Source: Saccharibacillus alkalitolerans
Lineage (GTDB): Bacteria; Bacillota; Bacilli; Paenibacillales; Paenibacillaceae
Length of the DNA: 64,000 bases
Direction: 5' to 3'
Assembly: GCF_011090185.1 (NCBI RefSeq)
Contig: NZ_JAAFGS010000001.1
Location: 434,001-498,000, forward strand
In this document: positions 18,507 to 27,578 of the stretch, piece by piece
How positions within the stretch are numbered: position 1 is the first letter of the stretch
Layout: each line of letters begins with the position of its first letter
Notes under the pieces: model-generated
Database searches by the model: none
Seen by the model: only the letters and a program-made list of their open reading frames with translations
Told to the model about the DNA's origin: nothing
Translations under genes and position numbers: made by a program

Positions 18507-19544
18507 ATGACTTCAAAAAAAGGAAAATTAACAAAGTCAAACAGGGGAAAATCCAAAGGATCAGTACCTCCCGAACAAACGATTCGTGCAATTGCTAAAA
18601 ATTATATGGGAACACAGCACTCAATAATCAATCAATTAACTTTTGAAACGCCAAGTCATCATCTAACAAGCGGCACGACTAGAGAAAGAATCTGGCTGAA
18701 ACTCTTTGAATCGATTACTCCCAAAAAGTTTTGTATCGATCAGGGTGTATTTATCATTGATTCTTACGGAGAGATTTCGGCAGAGGTGGATATTGCCATT
18801 TTTGACGAGAGCTATACGCCTTATATTTTTAGTTTTGAAAATATGAAGTTCATTCCGATCGAAGCAGTTGCCGTTGCAATCCAATGTAAAAGCGGAAGTG
18901 TTTCAGGCGTTAATAAATGGGCATCTTCGATCAAGAGATTAAAGACTTTTTATAATTCCTATTTTCGAGTCATAGCCGGTGTTGTGGATAGTCAAAAGAA
19001 CTTTAAAGACACCTTCAACTATTTGCAATCTTCAAAAGAAAAACGAGAGAAAATTCAGCTTCGCGCACCTTATTCTCAGTCGCAAACCTCAACACGTCCA
19101 TTATTAATTTTATGTACATCATTAGAAGGTGCGAGAATTTCGGCATCTATTGAAAGTTCTTTCGATATTATTCTTGATGTAAATGAAGGACAGCGATTAA
19201 AGAAGACGATCTTAAATGAAAAAGAAGATTATAGCTGGTGGTACAAGCAGTTGAACCATTACGGACATGAACGGTATACAGAAGAAGCCGCTATGTTCAA
19301 AGCATTAATTCCTGAAGTGGAAGACACAGGAAGAACCTTGAAAAGTCTAGCTGTTCAAACTTTTGATGAAAACGAAGAAAACGTCCTACTCTCCCTAACC
19401 TTCCAGCTCAACCAGCTTCTCATGCTCATCAACAACCCAATGCCTTTCCCTCACCAAGCATATGCAGACATGTTCCGCGAAAACTATAAGAAATTTTCCA
19501 ATTTAAACACACAAGCCGAAGAACCAAAGGAGTCGAAGAAATGA
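18507..19544 (+). CDS. PD-(D/E)XK nuclease-like protein inside the type III operon (DUF6602-like)
   Basis: 345 residues, AT-richer than its neighbours. After a basic N-terminal tail comes a domain at about residues 45-150 that resembles DUF6602 from memory: GTTRERIWLKLFESITP, then SAEVDIAIFDE (D95, D100), IPIEAVAVAIQCKSG (E119, Q126-x-K128). The D...QxK arrangement is that of restriction-endonuclease-like folds; Q in place of E occurs in Mrr-type enzymes, so activity is possible. The remainder is mostly helical with no CARF domain, so it does not look like a cyclic-oligoadenylate-activated effector. Its end overlaps the cas10 start by four bases and it lies 16 bases after cas6, so it belongs to the operon. 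I know of no core Cas protein of this type. Confidence 0.7.
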   Translation: MTSKKGKLTKSNRGKSKGSVPPEQTIRAIAKNYMGTQHSIINQLTFETPSHHLTSGTTRERIWLKLFESITPKKFCIDQGVFIIDSYGEISAEVDIAIFDESYTPYIFSFENMKFIPIEAVAVAIQCKSGSVSGVNKWASSIKRLKTFYNSYFRVIAGVVDSQKNFKDTFNYLQSSKEKREKIQLRAPYSQSQTSTRPLLILCTSLEGARISASIESSFDIILDVNEGQRLKKTILNEKEDYSWWYKQLNHYGHERYTEEAAMFKALIPEVEDTGRTLKSLAVQTFDENEENVLLSLTFQLNQLLMLINNPMPFPHQAYADMFRENYKKFSNLNTQAEEPKESKK

Positions 19545-21217
19545 AGGATTCTCAAACAGCTTGGCTCGCTATCTACGACGTCAGCGGCATTCAAGAATAT
19601 ATCTTTGCATCCAACCGACTCAGTGAGAACGTGGGGGCCTCGCGGATTGTCGGGCGTATTCTCAAAGATGACCTTCCTGATGTTCTTCGTGAAGTCGCGG
19701 ACTCTTATGAAAATGCACGGATCGAGACGCAATGGTGTGATTCCTCGCAAGTCGCATCTTCAACCTTCGACATTGTTGAAGATGTCAGTCTAGTTGCTCA
19801 GATCGTATACATAGGTGGAGGAAGTGCGATTGTGGCTTTTCGAGATTGGGACTTCTACATGAAGGTCAATCGCAGGTTCGCTGAACGAATCATCAAAACA
19901 ACGTATACGTTATCGCTTGCCGTCGCAGAAGTGGCCACGAATTTCGAATGTTTTGTCACGGATCGGAAGGAACTGGAGAAGCGGCTTCAGCAAGTCAAGT
20001 CGGCTATGCTTCGGCAGCGTCCGTTTGGTGCATTTCCGATCTCCGAGCAAGAAGGATTTGGCGGTCTTCCGGTTACGGCGTCGGGTCAACGGTCAACTCT
20101 TCAATACTTGAAGCAAAAAGCTTCTGAAGATGAAAAAACATCCGTAGGGAGTAGAAGGCGTGCGGAAGCCGAGCAAACCTTTCCGCTTCCCGCTAATCTC
20201 GGCAACCGTTATCAATGGGCCTTCGAGATGTCGGATCTGGTTCGAGAACGCGGTGAAGACGGCTATGTAGCGGTTATTCATATCGACGGAAACGGCATGG
20301 GCAAGCAGTTGTATCGCAAGATGTCGGAATGGGAGAAGCAGCAGCTCGATTATGCAGGCGCTGTATATGAGATGCGAAAGTTATCCCTAGAGATTGCCGA
20401 CGGTTATCAAGCCAAGTTCGCTAAGATCATTGAACAGATCGCTTCCAAGTCACTAAGTGACGCTAAAAGTTCTGAGACTGAAAAGCAAACGTTAAAGATC
20501 CGACCGCTTATCATGGACGGGGATGATGTAACTTTAATCTGTGAAGCCGAGATCGGAATTCCGCTTGCAGCGGCATTTTTGCGTGAACTGGAAGCAGCAG
20601 AAGAGTCGGAAGAACTCAAGCCGTCGATTTCGTTATCCGCGTGCGCGGGGATTGCATTGGTTCATAGTCATTTCCCGTTTAGTCTCGCCTATGAGATTGC
20701 TGAAGAATGCTGCAAAATTGCCAAGTCGAAAAGGTATAAAGACCTCAAAAACAATAAAAAAGCGCATAGTGAGAGCTGCCTCGATTTCCATCTGGTTCGC
20801 GGAAGTTACGTTCGACAACTCGAAGATATTCGCAATGCGTTTAAGAATTCACCCGATGACCCTATCAGTAAGACGTCTTACCTGATGCAGAAACGAGGAG
20901 AAGCCGCGATGACCGTGGATTCCTACTCTGCTCTGGAAGATACGGTAGGTCGAATTCAGCAGGGGGTTGAGCAAGGAATATGGCCGCGAACTTGGTTGAA
21001 CCGTCTCTATGAGACTTATGCCGAGGGAGGAGTGTCCGGTGAGTTGAATTCGTTAGTGGACGAGATGGCTTCCAGAGGTTATAACATCGAGGATTTGTGC
21101 CCGCCTGCATTACGAACAGGAGAGATTCCGCATCGCCTCATCCGTGATGCTCTGGAGATTGTAGAGATGCACCGGTCGATCGAGGCTGGGGCTGTTCAAG
21201 AGGAGGGACGACAATGA
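19541..21217 (+). CDS. cas10: Cas10-like large subunit, short form without HD domain
   Basis: 558 residues. The protein begins directly with a palm-like strand (WLAIYDVSGIQEYIFASNRL) and has no N-terminal HD nuclease. The first palm shows LSENVGASRIVG; the second has VAVIHIDGNGMGKQLY (D249, N251) and, in place of the GGDD of active Cas10 cyclases, IMDGDDVTL (D326-G-D-D329). The two aspartates are kept but the first glycine is Asp, so cyclic-oligoadenylate synthesis is uncertain. A conserved C-terminal helical part follows. Couples by four-base overlaps with both neighbours. The short Cas10 and the fused Cas7 genes after it match the III-D variant organisation known from Synechocystis. Confidence 0.85.
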   Translation: MKDSQTAWLAIYDVSGIQEYIFASNRLSENVGASRIVGRILKDDLPDVLREVADSYENARIETQWCDSSQVASSTFDIVEDVSLVAQIVYIGGGSAIVAFRDWDFYMKVNRRFAERIIKTTYTLSLAVAEVATNFECFVTDRKELEKRLQQVKSAMLRQRPFGAFPISEQEGFGGLPVTASGQRSTLQYLKQKASEDEKTSVGSRRRAEAEQTFPLPANLGNRYQWAFEMSDLVRERGEDGYVAVIHIDGNGMGKQLYRKMSEWEKQQLDYAGAVYEMRKLSLEIADGYQAKFAKIIEQIASKSLSDAKSSETEKQTLKIRPLIMDGDDVTLICEAEIGIPLAAAFLRELEAAEESEELKPSISLSACAGIALVHSHFPFSLAYEIAEECCKIAKSKRYKDLKNNKKAHSESCLDFHLVRGSYVRQLEDIRNAFKNSPDDPISKTSYLMQKRGEAAMTVDSYSALEDTVGRIQQGVEQGIWPRTWLNRLYETYAEGGVSGELNSLVDEMASRGYNIEDLCPPALRTGEIPHRLIRDALEIVEMHRSIEAGAVQEEGRQ

Positions 21218-23349
21218 GCATGAGCACTCTATGGCTGGAGATTGAATTACATAGTGAGTTGTGTGCAGCCAACGGCGACGGCACATCGGGGGTCGTAGAC
21301 ATTGAGATCGCCAGCGAATACGGATTACCTGTTATTCCGGCCAAGCGAATCAAGGGCTGCTTGCGCGAAGTTGCGCTAGAACTGCAAGCTTGCGGTTTGG
21401 GTGAGTCGCTTGACGTCTTATTTGGAGTTCCTGGAGAGCAGTATTCGGGCGCTCTACATCTTGAAGATGCTCATCTATTCGAGATTCCAAGTGCGTCCAA
21501 ACATTTCAAGCTGGAGCCGCAAGAATATGAATCGGTACGTGAGGAGACGAAGGCCAAAGGGAAGAAGTTTCAACAGCATCTGTTGGATGAATTGACGATG
21601 CTCCGTACGCGTACGGCTATCGACGAGGATCATGGTTCGGCTGCGGATGGCTCGCTGCGGACGATGCGTGTACTGCAAGCGGGGATCAAGCTGAGAAGTC
21701 GAATCGAATTGATCTTCGCCGCTCAGACAGATCCCTCTACGATCGCTCAGGCGCAGCTCTTGCTTGAACGCTGTGTAAAAGGACTTCGCAGCATAGGACT
21801 TGGACGTACACGGGGGATGGGAGAGGTTCGCTGTTCATTAAAGGTGGGTGAACAGTTGCAGGATTTTGTTCAGCAGAAGTGTGACCTAAAAGGAACGGAA
21901 GAAATTGAAGTGCCTTTCCGTCTGAAGCTTGAACAACCTGTGCTTATTCCGGGCAACGGAGGTTTGTATCATAGCAGTGCGAGTTCGATTCCCGGCTCGG
22001 TACTCTTGGGAGCCTTAGCAGGAACTTTTATTCGTCAGAAGGGACTCGGTGCTCAGGCCCATACCGATCCGGACTTCGCACGGATTTTCCTTCGAGGAGG
22101 AGTCAAGTTCGGCTATGCCTTGCCTGTCAGTCGTGATCAGGTCTTCGCGCCTTGTCCGGCAAACTGGCAGCGTGTGAAGAATGAGGATCAGGTATATGAC
22201 GTACCGGGGGCTGGAGAGCTGGAAGATCAGGAAGGCGGCCAGTTGGAGCTGCGTAGTCTGTCTTATTATGTATATCTGCAAAGTAACATGCTCTATAAGT
22301 ATGAACTGGAGAAAGAGGTGCGTATGCACCATTCGCGTCCTCAAGATCGGAACTATGCTCATCCGAAAGGACCGGATCGTGGAGTGAACGAAGGACAATT
22401 TTTCCAATATACCTCTTTAAGTGAAGGGCAACTCTTCGAAGGAACTTTGCGTGGTTCGTCGGATGATTTAAATCAATTGCTTGGTTGTCTGGGAGCAGAA
22501 AATAATCAGCTACGGCTTGGGCGTTCCCGTACTGCCGAGTATGGGAAAGTGCGTTTTGAGCGTATGGAGTCGGCTAGTCCGGTACTCTATGAATCGCCAG
22601 CATCTGTCCAATCTGCTCGTCAGATTACGATTTGTCTGTATACGCCTATGGTGTTAGTCGATCGCAACGGTCGTGCAGAAGCAAACCCGGATCTATTAAT
22701 TGAGCAGCTTAGTGAAGCTCTAGGCAGTCAAGTCCAACTTGGCGAGAGTCGGCTGAAATTTGGAGTATTAGCTGGATACAATGCACAGTGGCGTATGCCC
22801 AAGCCGCAGACTCCGGTATTGGAGGCAGGAACGACAATTGTACTCCAACTGGAGAAGGGTACATTCAGCGCGGAACAAATCACCATGATCGAGTCCACAA
22901 GATGGGGAAGTCGAACAGGTGAAGGCTGTGGCGCGCTCAGAGTGCTGTCACTCGTCGACAAGGCAATTTCTGCAAAAGGTATGAAGCTTGAGACTTTTAC
23001 GAACGCTTTGGTAGAGGCGGTTACATCCGGCTTCTTGGAAAACATGGAGAAGTTAATTGAAGAAAGATCGAAACGTAGGAAAGAGTATACAGAAGGTCGC
23101 GAAGCAGCGAAGAATGACAAAAATAAATATGAACAAGCACGTACAGGTTCGACGAAGCTTAGACAATATTGGAATTTAGCGAAGCACAAGCAGTTTAAAG
23201 CCCCATCTGACAAAGAATCAAAAGTAAAAGAAAAACCGGAGCTTACGAAGCTGCTAGCCATTCTGTTAAAAGTGCAAGAGAAGTCTCCAGCGTTTATAAA
23301 TGGATATTTCCAGACGTTGATTTGGGAAGCGAGGAACCGAAATGAATAG
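21214..23349 (+). CDS. Cas7-Cas5-Cas11 fusion protein of a type III-D variant (Csx10-containing)
   Basis: 711 residues that read as three parts. Residues 1 to about 215 form a Cas7-like RAMP domain (LWLEIELHSELCAANGDG, GLPVIPAKRIKGCLREVA, glycine loop RSIGLGRTRGMGEVRC). About 230-590 resemble Csx10, the Cas5 of type III-D (FRLKLEQPVLIPGNGG, SIPGSVLLGALAGTFI, FLRGGVKFGYALPVS, LRLGRSRTAEYGKV, RWGSRTGEGCGALRV). About 590-711 are a charged helical tail like Cas11. Such a fusion is known from the III-Dv complex. The domain borders are my estimate. It overlaps cas10 by four bases and the next gene by eight. Confidence 0.75.
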   Translation: MSMSTLWLEIELHSELCAANGDGTSGVVDIEIASEYGLPVIPAKRIKGCLREVALELQACGLGESLDVLFGVPGEQYSGALHLEDAHLFEIPSASKHFKLEPQEYESVREETKAKGKKFQQHLLDELTMLRTRTAIDEDHGSAADGSLRTMRVLQAGIKLRSRIELIFAAQTDPSTIAQAQLLLERCVKGLRSIGLGRTRGMGEVRCSLKVGEQLQDFVQQKCDLKGTEEIEVPFRLKLEQPVLIPGNGGLYHSSASSIPGSVLLGALAGTFIRQKGLGAQAHTDPDFARIFLRGGVKFGYALPVSRDQVFAPCPANWQRVKNEDQVYDVPGAGELEDQEGGQLELRSLSYYVYLQSNMLYKYELEKEVRMHHSRPQDRNYAHPKGPDRGVNEGQFFQYTSLSEGQLFEGTLRGSSDDLNQLLGCLGAENNQLRLGRSRTAEYGKVRFERMESASPVLYESPASVQSARQITICLYTPMVLVDRNGRAEANPDLLIEQLSEALGSQVQLGESRLKFGVLAGYNAQWRMPKPQTPVLEAGTTIVLQLEKGTFSAEQITMIESTRWGSRTGEGCGALRVLSLVDKAISAKGMKLETFTNALVEAVTSGFLENMEKLIEERSKRRKEYTEGREAAKNDKNKYEQARTGSTKLRQYWNLAKHKQFKAPSDKESKVKEKPELTKLLAILLKVQEKSPAFINGYFQTLIWEARNRNE

Positions 23350-24802
23350 AACCGAAATGAAAAACGGCAATCTCCTCAAAAAGGTTTGCATACGATTAAA
23401 GGGAGCCTTGGCTTCTCCACTATTGGCAGGATCGGGAGAGAATGAACAAACGGACAATGATGTGATCATGGATCGCAGTGGTAGAGCGTTCGTACCGGGG
23501 AGCTCTCTCGCTGGAGCGTTTCGGCATTTTCTGAATGAAGGCTCTACTTGCTCACGAGCAGCAGCGATTGAAGCCTTGTTTGGCGGAAAAACGAGCCTGT
23601 TCAACGAACAGTCAGAGCCGCATTTGGGGAAACAAAGTTCACTCATCGTCTACGATCTGTCATTAGGGGCGGATTCGGATGGACGAGCGAACATTACGAC
23701 GCGGGATGGCGTGCGATTAGATTCGTATAAGACGGCTCTGGATCAGACGAAATACGAAGTGCAGGTCGTAGAGACCGGAACTCCATTTACGATTCGATTG
23801 GAATGGAACTTGCGCCACGACACGAACCGTACCGTAGCACAAGCTGAACTGGAACAGCTTATTCTTGAGCTAATCGACGGGCTATACACGGGCGATCTCA
23901 CAATTGGAGCCAAAAGCAGACGGGGATTCGGTCAGTTAAAGGTTAAACGGATCGAAGCTCGCAGCTTCGACTATTCGAATCCGAAAGAGGTCTTGGATTG
24001 GCTTGAATGGGATTGGCAAGGGGAGATGACAGGTGTCCCTGAGCAGAACGCAAAGTGGAGTCCGCATGTAAGCTTTATTCCAGGTGTATTGGCTCGAATC
24101 GAAGGACGTTCCTTTGGTTATTGCAGAATGCAGGTTCCGCTTGCCATACGTCACACCTTAATGATCCGACGCTACACGGGTAAGGGCTTAGGGCAGCCGA
24201 ATGAGCCGGATTATGAACAACTGCAAATGAATGGAGCGGCGGTTATTCCGGGCACAAGCTGGACAGGCGCGATACGAGAACGGTTGAATATGATTTTGCA
24301 AGAAATGGGAGTCGATCAGGAACGGAGAACGAAGCAGATGGAAGCTCTATTCGGCACGCTGCATGACAGGAAGCAGCGTTCTCAATGCTTAAAAGCTTCG
24401 CGGATTCGAATCGAAGAGGCTTCAGTCAAAGGCGGACATGCGCTAACGTTGACTCGAAATAAGATTGATCGTTTTACAGGCGGAACGGTAAAAGGAGCTT
24501 TGTACACGATGACGCCTTGGATCGGCGGAGAAACGGAGCTAGGGATTCGTTGGTTGAGACCTAAAACAGAAGAAGAGCAAGCGGTTCTATGCGGGCTTCT
24601 GCTCTGGGTGATTCGGGATCTGCAAGAAGGCCTTCTTGCTGTAGGCGGTGAGACGGCTGTCGGTCGGGGAACATTCAAGGACATAGGGGATCATAAGGTT
24701 TACCTGAATGGCAGCGTGTTATCGGAAGACATGAAGAAAGCCTATTATCTTGCAGCGGTCAGATGGTGTCAGCAAACGGAAAAAGGAGCGGTTGTACGTT
24801 GA
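23342..24802 (+). CDS. double Cas7 (Cas7-2x) RAMP protein
   Basis: 486 residues with two successive Cas7/Csm3-like domains. The first shows LLAGSGENEQTDNDVIMDRSG and VPGSSLAGAFRHFL followed by IGAKSRRGFGQLKV; the acidic loop (DNDVIMD) is where Csm3-type target-RNA cleaving aspartates lie. The second shows VIPGTSWTGAIRERL, KIDRFTGGTVKGALYTM and a glycine-rich VGGETAVGRGTF. Known III-Dv complexes contain such a double Cas7. An alternative start lies at ATG 23357. The stop overlaps the csx19 start. Confidence 0.8.
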   Translation: MNRTEMKNGNLLKKVCIRLKGALASPLLAGSGENEQTDNDVIMDRSGRAFVPGSSLAGAFRHFLNEGSTCSRAAAIEALFGGKTSLFNEQSEPHLGKQSSLIVYDLSLGADSDGRANITTRDGVRLDSYKTALDQTKYEVQVVETGTPFTIRLEWNLRHDTNRTVAQAELEQLILELIDGLYTGDLTIGAKSRRGFGQLKVKRIEARSFDYSNPKEVLDWLEWDWQGEMTGVPEQNAKWSPHVSFIPGVLARIEGRSFGYCRMQVPLAIRHTLMIRRYTGKGLGQPNEPDYEQLQMNGAAVIPGTSWTGAIRERLNMILQEMGVDQERRTKQMEALFGTLHDRKQRSQCLKASRIRIEEASVKGGHALTLTRNKIDRFTGGTVKGALYTMTPWIGGETELGIRWLRPKTEEEQAVLCGLLLWVIRDLQEGLLAVGGETAVGRGTFKDIGDHKVYLNGSVLSEDMKKAYYLAAVRWCQQTEKGAVVR

Positions 24803-25464
24803 GCGATTTGAACATACTAGAGATATCCTGTAGATTCGATTATCAAGCTGTCAGCGAGGCGGAACTGCTCTCTATGTTGGTCGCGTGGACTGAACAAAGC
24901 GCAGGAGAGGAAAAATGGGTCTACGCGATGTTTGTGAATGAAGTGGTGATCGGAGCTTGGCGAAACGGAAAGCTGCTGCTGGGACACACTCGCCCATGCC
25001 GGGTGCAGGCCTTAGATCAAGATCAGGTGAGATACCTTCAAGAAATCAGGGTCTTCAACCGTAGACAGGAACTGAGAGCTATTCGTATGGAAAACAGATT
25101 TAGCATCCGAGTATTAGAAGATGAAGGGTCAGATTCCGTTTCTGGACAACCGAAGTTTAGCTGTTTGTCAGAAACACATAAGCTATGGGGACATAGCAAA
25201 GGACGGCAAACGAGCGATAAGGAATCCGACTGGACGCTGCTGTCTTCGGAACGAGGCACGCAATTATACTTCCCAGATTCCCTTCCTAAGGGAGCGGAGA
25301 AAGGTCTTATTGTGCGCAATTATATCGAATTTGAAGATCAAAAGAGGATCGGTATGGATGAGGTGTGGAAGCCGCGTTCCGGTTACCGCTTTGTAGACGA
25401 GCGAATGGTTGGTTTTGTCGATTGGTCGAGTCAGGAGGGCGAGCGTGTTGAGCGATCACTATAA
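24799..25464 (+). CDS. csx19: Csx19-like subunit
   Basis: 221 residues from the TTG at 24799, which overlaps the preceding stop and has AAGGAG upstream; the frame extends to 24763 but that start would lie within the upstream gene without a ribosome site. The signature part is WVYAMFVNEVVIGAWRNGKL followed by YLQEIRVFNRRQELRAIRME, matching my recollection of the TIGR03984/Csx19 family. In III-Dv, Csx19 is a structural subunit without known catalytic role. The end overlaps the next gene. Confidence 0.75.
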   Translation: MSDLNILEISCRFDYQAVSEAELLSMLVAWTEQSAGEEKWVYAMFVNEVVIGAWRNGKLLLGHTRPCRVQALDQDQVRYLQEIRVFNRRQELRAIRMENRFSIRVLEDEGSDSVSGQPKFSCLSETHKLWGHSKGRQTSDKESDWTLLSSERGTQLYFPDSLPKGAEKGLIVRNYIEFEDQKRIGMDEVWKPRSGYRFVDERMVGFVDWSSQEGERVERSL

Positions 25465-27532
25465 AAGTCAGCAAAATAAGCATAATGACAGTTCCAAAAA
25501 AGTTCCGCCAAAAGAGGACCGTTTCGTGAATCCTTATAATTTCGTTCCACTCGAAACGGTTTGCTATAGAGAGTGGATCAGCGAAGAGGGCGATAGCCAA
25601 ACAGAGAAGCTCACCGGTTATATTGAATGTTTCATTCAGTTGAAGACCCCGATTTTCATTCCTAATACCAGTTATGATCGGGCTTTTACAGAGGATCGAG
25701 AGGATAAACCTAAGAGCTATGATTTTTTCTCCTATGAAAATCTGAGTGGTTCTCAACCTATTTCCAGAAAAGAAAAGCACAGCGAACCCGTCATCCCCGG
25801 ATCGGAAATTCGCGGAGTATTGAGAAGTGTGCATGAAGCGGCCTTCAATGGGTGCATGTCTTCGGTTCAAGAGAATAGACAGCTGTCTCGGAGATCTGTG
25901 GAGCAGAAAAAGCCGGGTATTTTGAGATGGAATCAGGAGAAGAACGAATGGGAGATTCAGCCGTGTGAGCGGTTGATGCTGAACGTAACTTGTGAGCAAG
26001 AAGGACATGGACAGTTGATGCCGAGAAAGGACTATTATAGTTTAGCTGAAGGTTTAAAAATATATGTGAAAAGCTCAAAGCGTAGATATAAAAATAGAAG
26101 TTATATGAACTATGTTGTTGAAGAATATAGCCTGGTCGAAAAAAAAGGCGATCGTTGGAAAATCGGATATTTGCATAAAGGCGAACCCTTTGGAAAGAAA
26201 AAACACCATGAATCGATTTTCGTAGAAAGCACTGAAGAATCCTGCCTTCCAGTTTCTTTGGAAGAATTACAGCGATTAAAAAAAGTGCTCTCAAAATATA
26301 ATTCGGAAGAAAATAGACATCTCAAAGAAAAATTCCGGCCGCATCGTGGATATGCGACTTACGAAAAGAATTTTTCTCGAAAAATAGCTGAAAAAAAAGA
26401 TGTTCTCGTTTACTACTCTATATCTGAACAGGACACACAAATTGTAGCGCAATATCTTTCTCCGTCGATGTTGTCCCAAGAAGTTTTTCTGAATGACATC
26501 GAGCATTTGCTAAAAAGTAATGGCGGCTATCAACCTTGTGTAGATCGGAATTGCGTATGTAAGACATGCCAATTATTTGGTATGGTTTCCAAAGAAAAGG
26601 GGAATTCGCTAGGCTCAAGGTTGCGAATTGAAGATGCGTGTGTGTTGGATTCGCTGCGTCAAGATGACACTGCTCTATATTATTATCCGGAAATTGAGTT
26701 GCCGGAGATGGGAGAGCCTAAGCCGGGGAGCGCTGAGTTTTATGTTTCGCGTCCTTTAGAAACAGAGCATATTAATAAGTCGGATCACTGGACTTATGAT
26801 TACGTTCAATTGCCAGACAAAAAGATTGAGAAAGACAAGCTGCGAACTCCGCTGACTGCTTCTGAGATCAAGATTCGGGGACGTAAATTTTATTGGCATC
26901 ATGAGGGCTGGAAGTCAGTCATCCGTAAGGTATACCAATATGACTCTACATCAAAGTCTCAATCTGCGAATGCTCCTGAAGCAGAAAAAGGGAACAAGAA
27001 AATGATCCAAATCATTCGTCCCTTACGTCAAAAACTTCGTGATTCACAGCAACCATTGACATTTAAATTCAATGTGTACTTTGAGCAGATTACACAGCAA
27101 GAATTAACAAACTTATTGTGGACACTAGACTTTGAAGATCCAAAATGTGCTCATAAGATTGGACGCGCGAAGCCGCTGGGATTGGGAAGTATTCAGATCC
27201 AAGTCGATCAGGTTTATCAGCGTCGCATTAACAAGTCTAATGGAGAGTGGGAGCTAACGCCAATTTCCAGAGAACATTGCAAACTAGAAGTCTTGAGCTC
27301 TTCTAGGCAGACCATGAAGAGGATTGCAACTTGGAAACCTCTCGATTTTGCTCAACAGGTTTCTTATCCGCAAATAGATGAAGCTAACAATGGATCAAAG
27401 GTCAACGACGCAGCATCACATAAGTGGTTTACCGCAAATCGCAAAGCACAAGGGAAATTTGATAAGACCCTTCCGACGGTCGAAGAAGAATTGAATACTG
27501 AATCTAAATGGCTGTATAAAAAAAGAAAGTGA
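25445..27532 (+). CDS. Cas7 with insertion, TIGR03986-type RAMP protein
   Basis: About 695 residues. The start is GTG 25445 or TTG 25448; both follow AGGAGG (25433-25438), whereas the upstream ATG-type start at 25409 has no site. The opening FVNPYNFVPLETVCYREW and IPGSEIRGVLRSVHEAAF fit the TIGR03986 family. A cysteine cluster (C-x5-C-x-C-x2-C, around 26541-26569) precedes CQLFGMV and SRLRIEDAC; a C-terminal core has KIGRAKPLGLGSIQI. The AT-rich stretch at 26040-26500 is probably the inserted domain. It ends the type III operon with a strong terminator. Confidence 0.8.
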   Translation: MLSDHYKSQQNKHNDSSKKVPPKEDRFVNPYNFVPLETVCYREWISEEGDSQTEKLTGYIECFIQLKTPIFIPNTSYDRAFTEDREDKPKSYDFFSYENLSGSQPISRKEKHSEPVIPGSEIRGVLRSVHEAAFNGCMSSVQENRQLSRRSVEQKKPGILRWNQEKNEWEIQPCERLMLNVTCEQEGHGQLMPRKDYYSLAEGLKIYVKSSKRRYKNRSYMNYVVEEYSLVEKKGDRWKIGYLHKGEPFGKKKHHESIFVESTEESCLPVSLEELQRLKKVLSKYNSEENRHLKEKFRPHRGYATYEKNFSRKIAEKKDVLVYYSISEQDTQIVAQYLSPSMLSQEVFLNDIEHLLKSNGGYQPCVDRNCVCKTCQLFGMVSKEKGNSLGSRLRIEDACVLDSLRQDDTALYYYPEIELPEMGEPKPGSAEFYVSRPLETEHINKSDHWTYDYVQLPDKKIEKDKLRTPLTASEIKIRGRKFYWHHEGWKSVIRKVYQYDSTSKSQSANAPEAEKGNKKMIQIIRPLRQKLRDSQQPLTFKFNVYFEQITQQELTNLLWTLDFEDPKCAHKIGRAKPLGLGSIQIQVDQVYQRRINKSNGEWELTPISREHCKLEVLSSSRQTMKRIATWKPLDFAQQVSYPQIDEANNGSKVNDAASHKWFTANRKAQGKFDKTLPTVEEELNTESKWLYKKRK

Positions 27533-27534
27533 TA

Positions 27535-27573
27535 AAAAAGCGAACTTGGAGAACAGCTCCTTGTTCGCTTTTT
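27535..27573 (+). terminator. strong terminator of the type III operon
   Basis: AAAAAGCGAAC pairs with GTTCGCTTTTT, continued by GGAG/CTCC within the loop, and ends in a T-run. It lies a few bases after the stop at 27532, and directly before array 3, so it also separates the operon from leftward array transcripts. Confidence 0.9.
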
Positions 27574-27578
27574 CTAAT

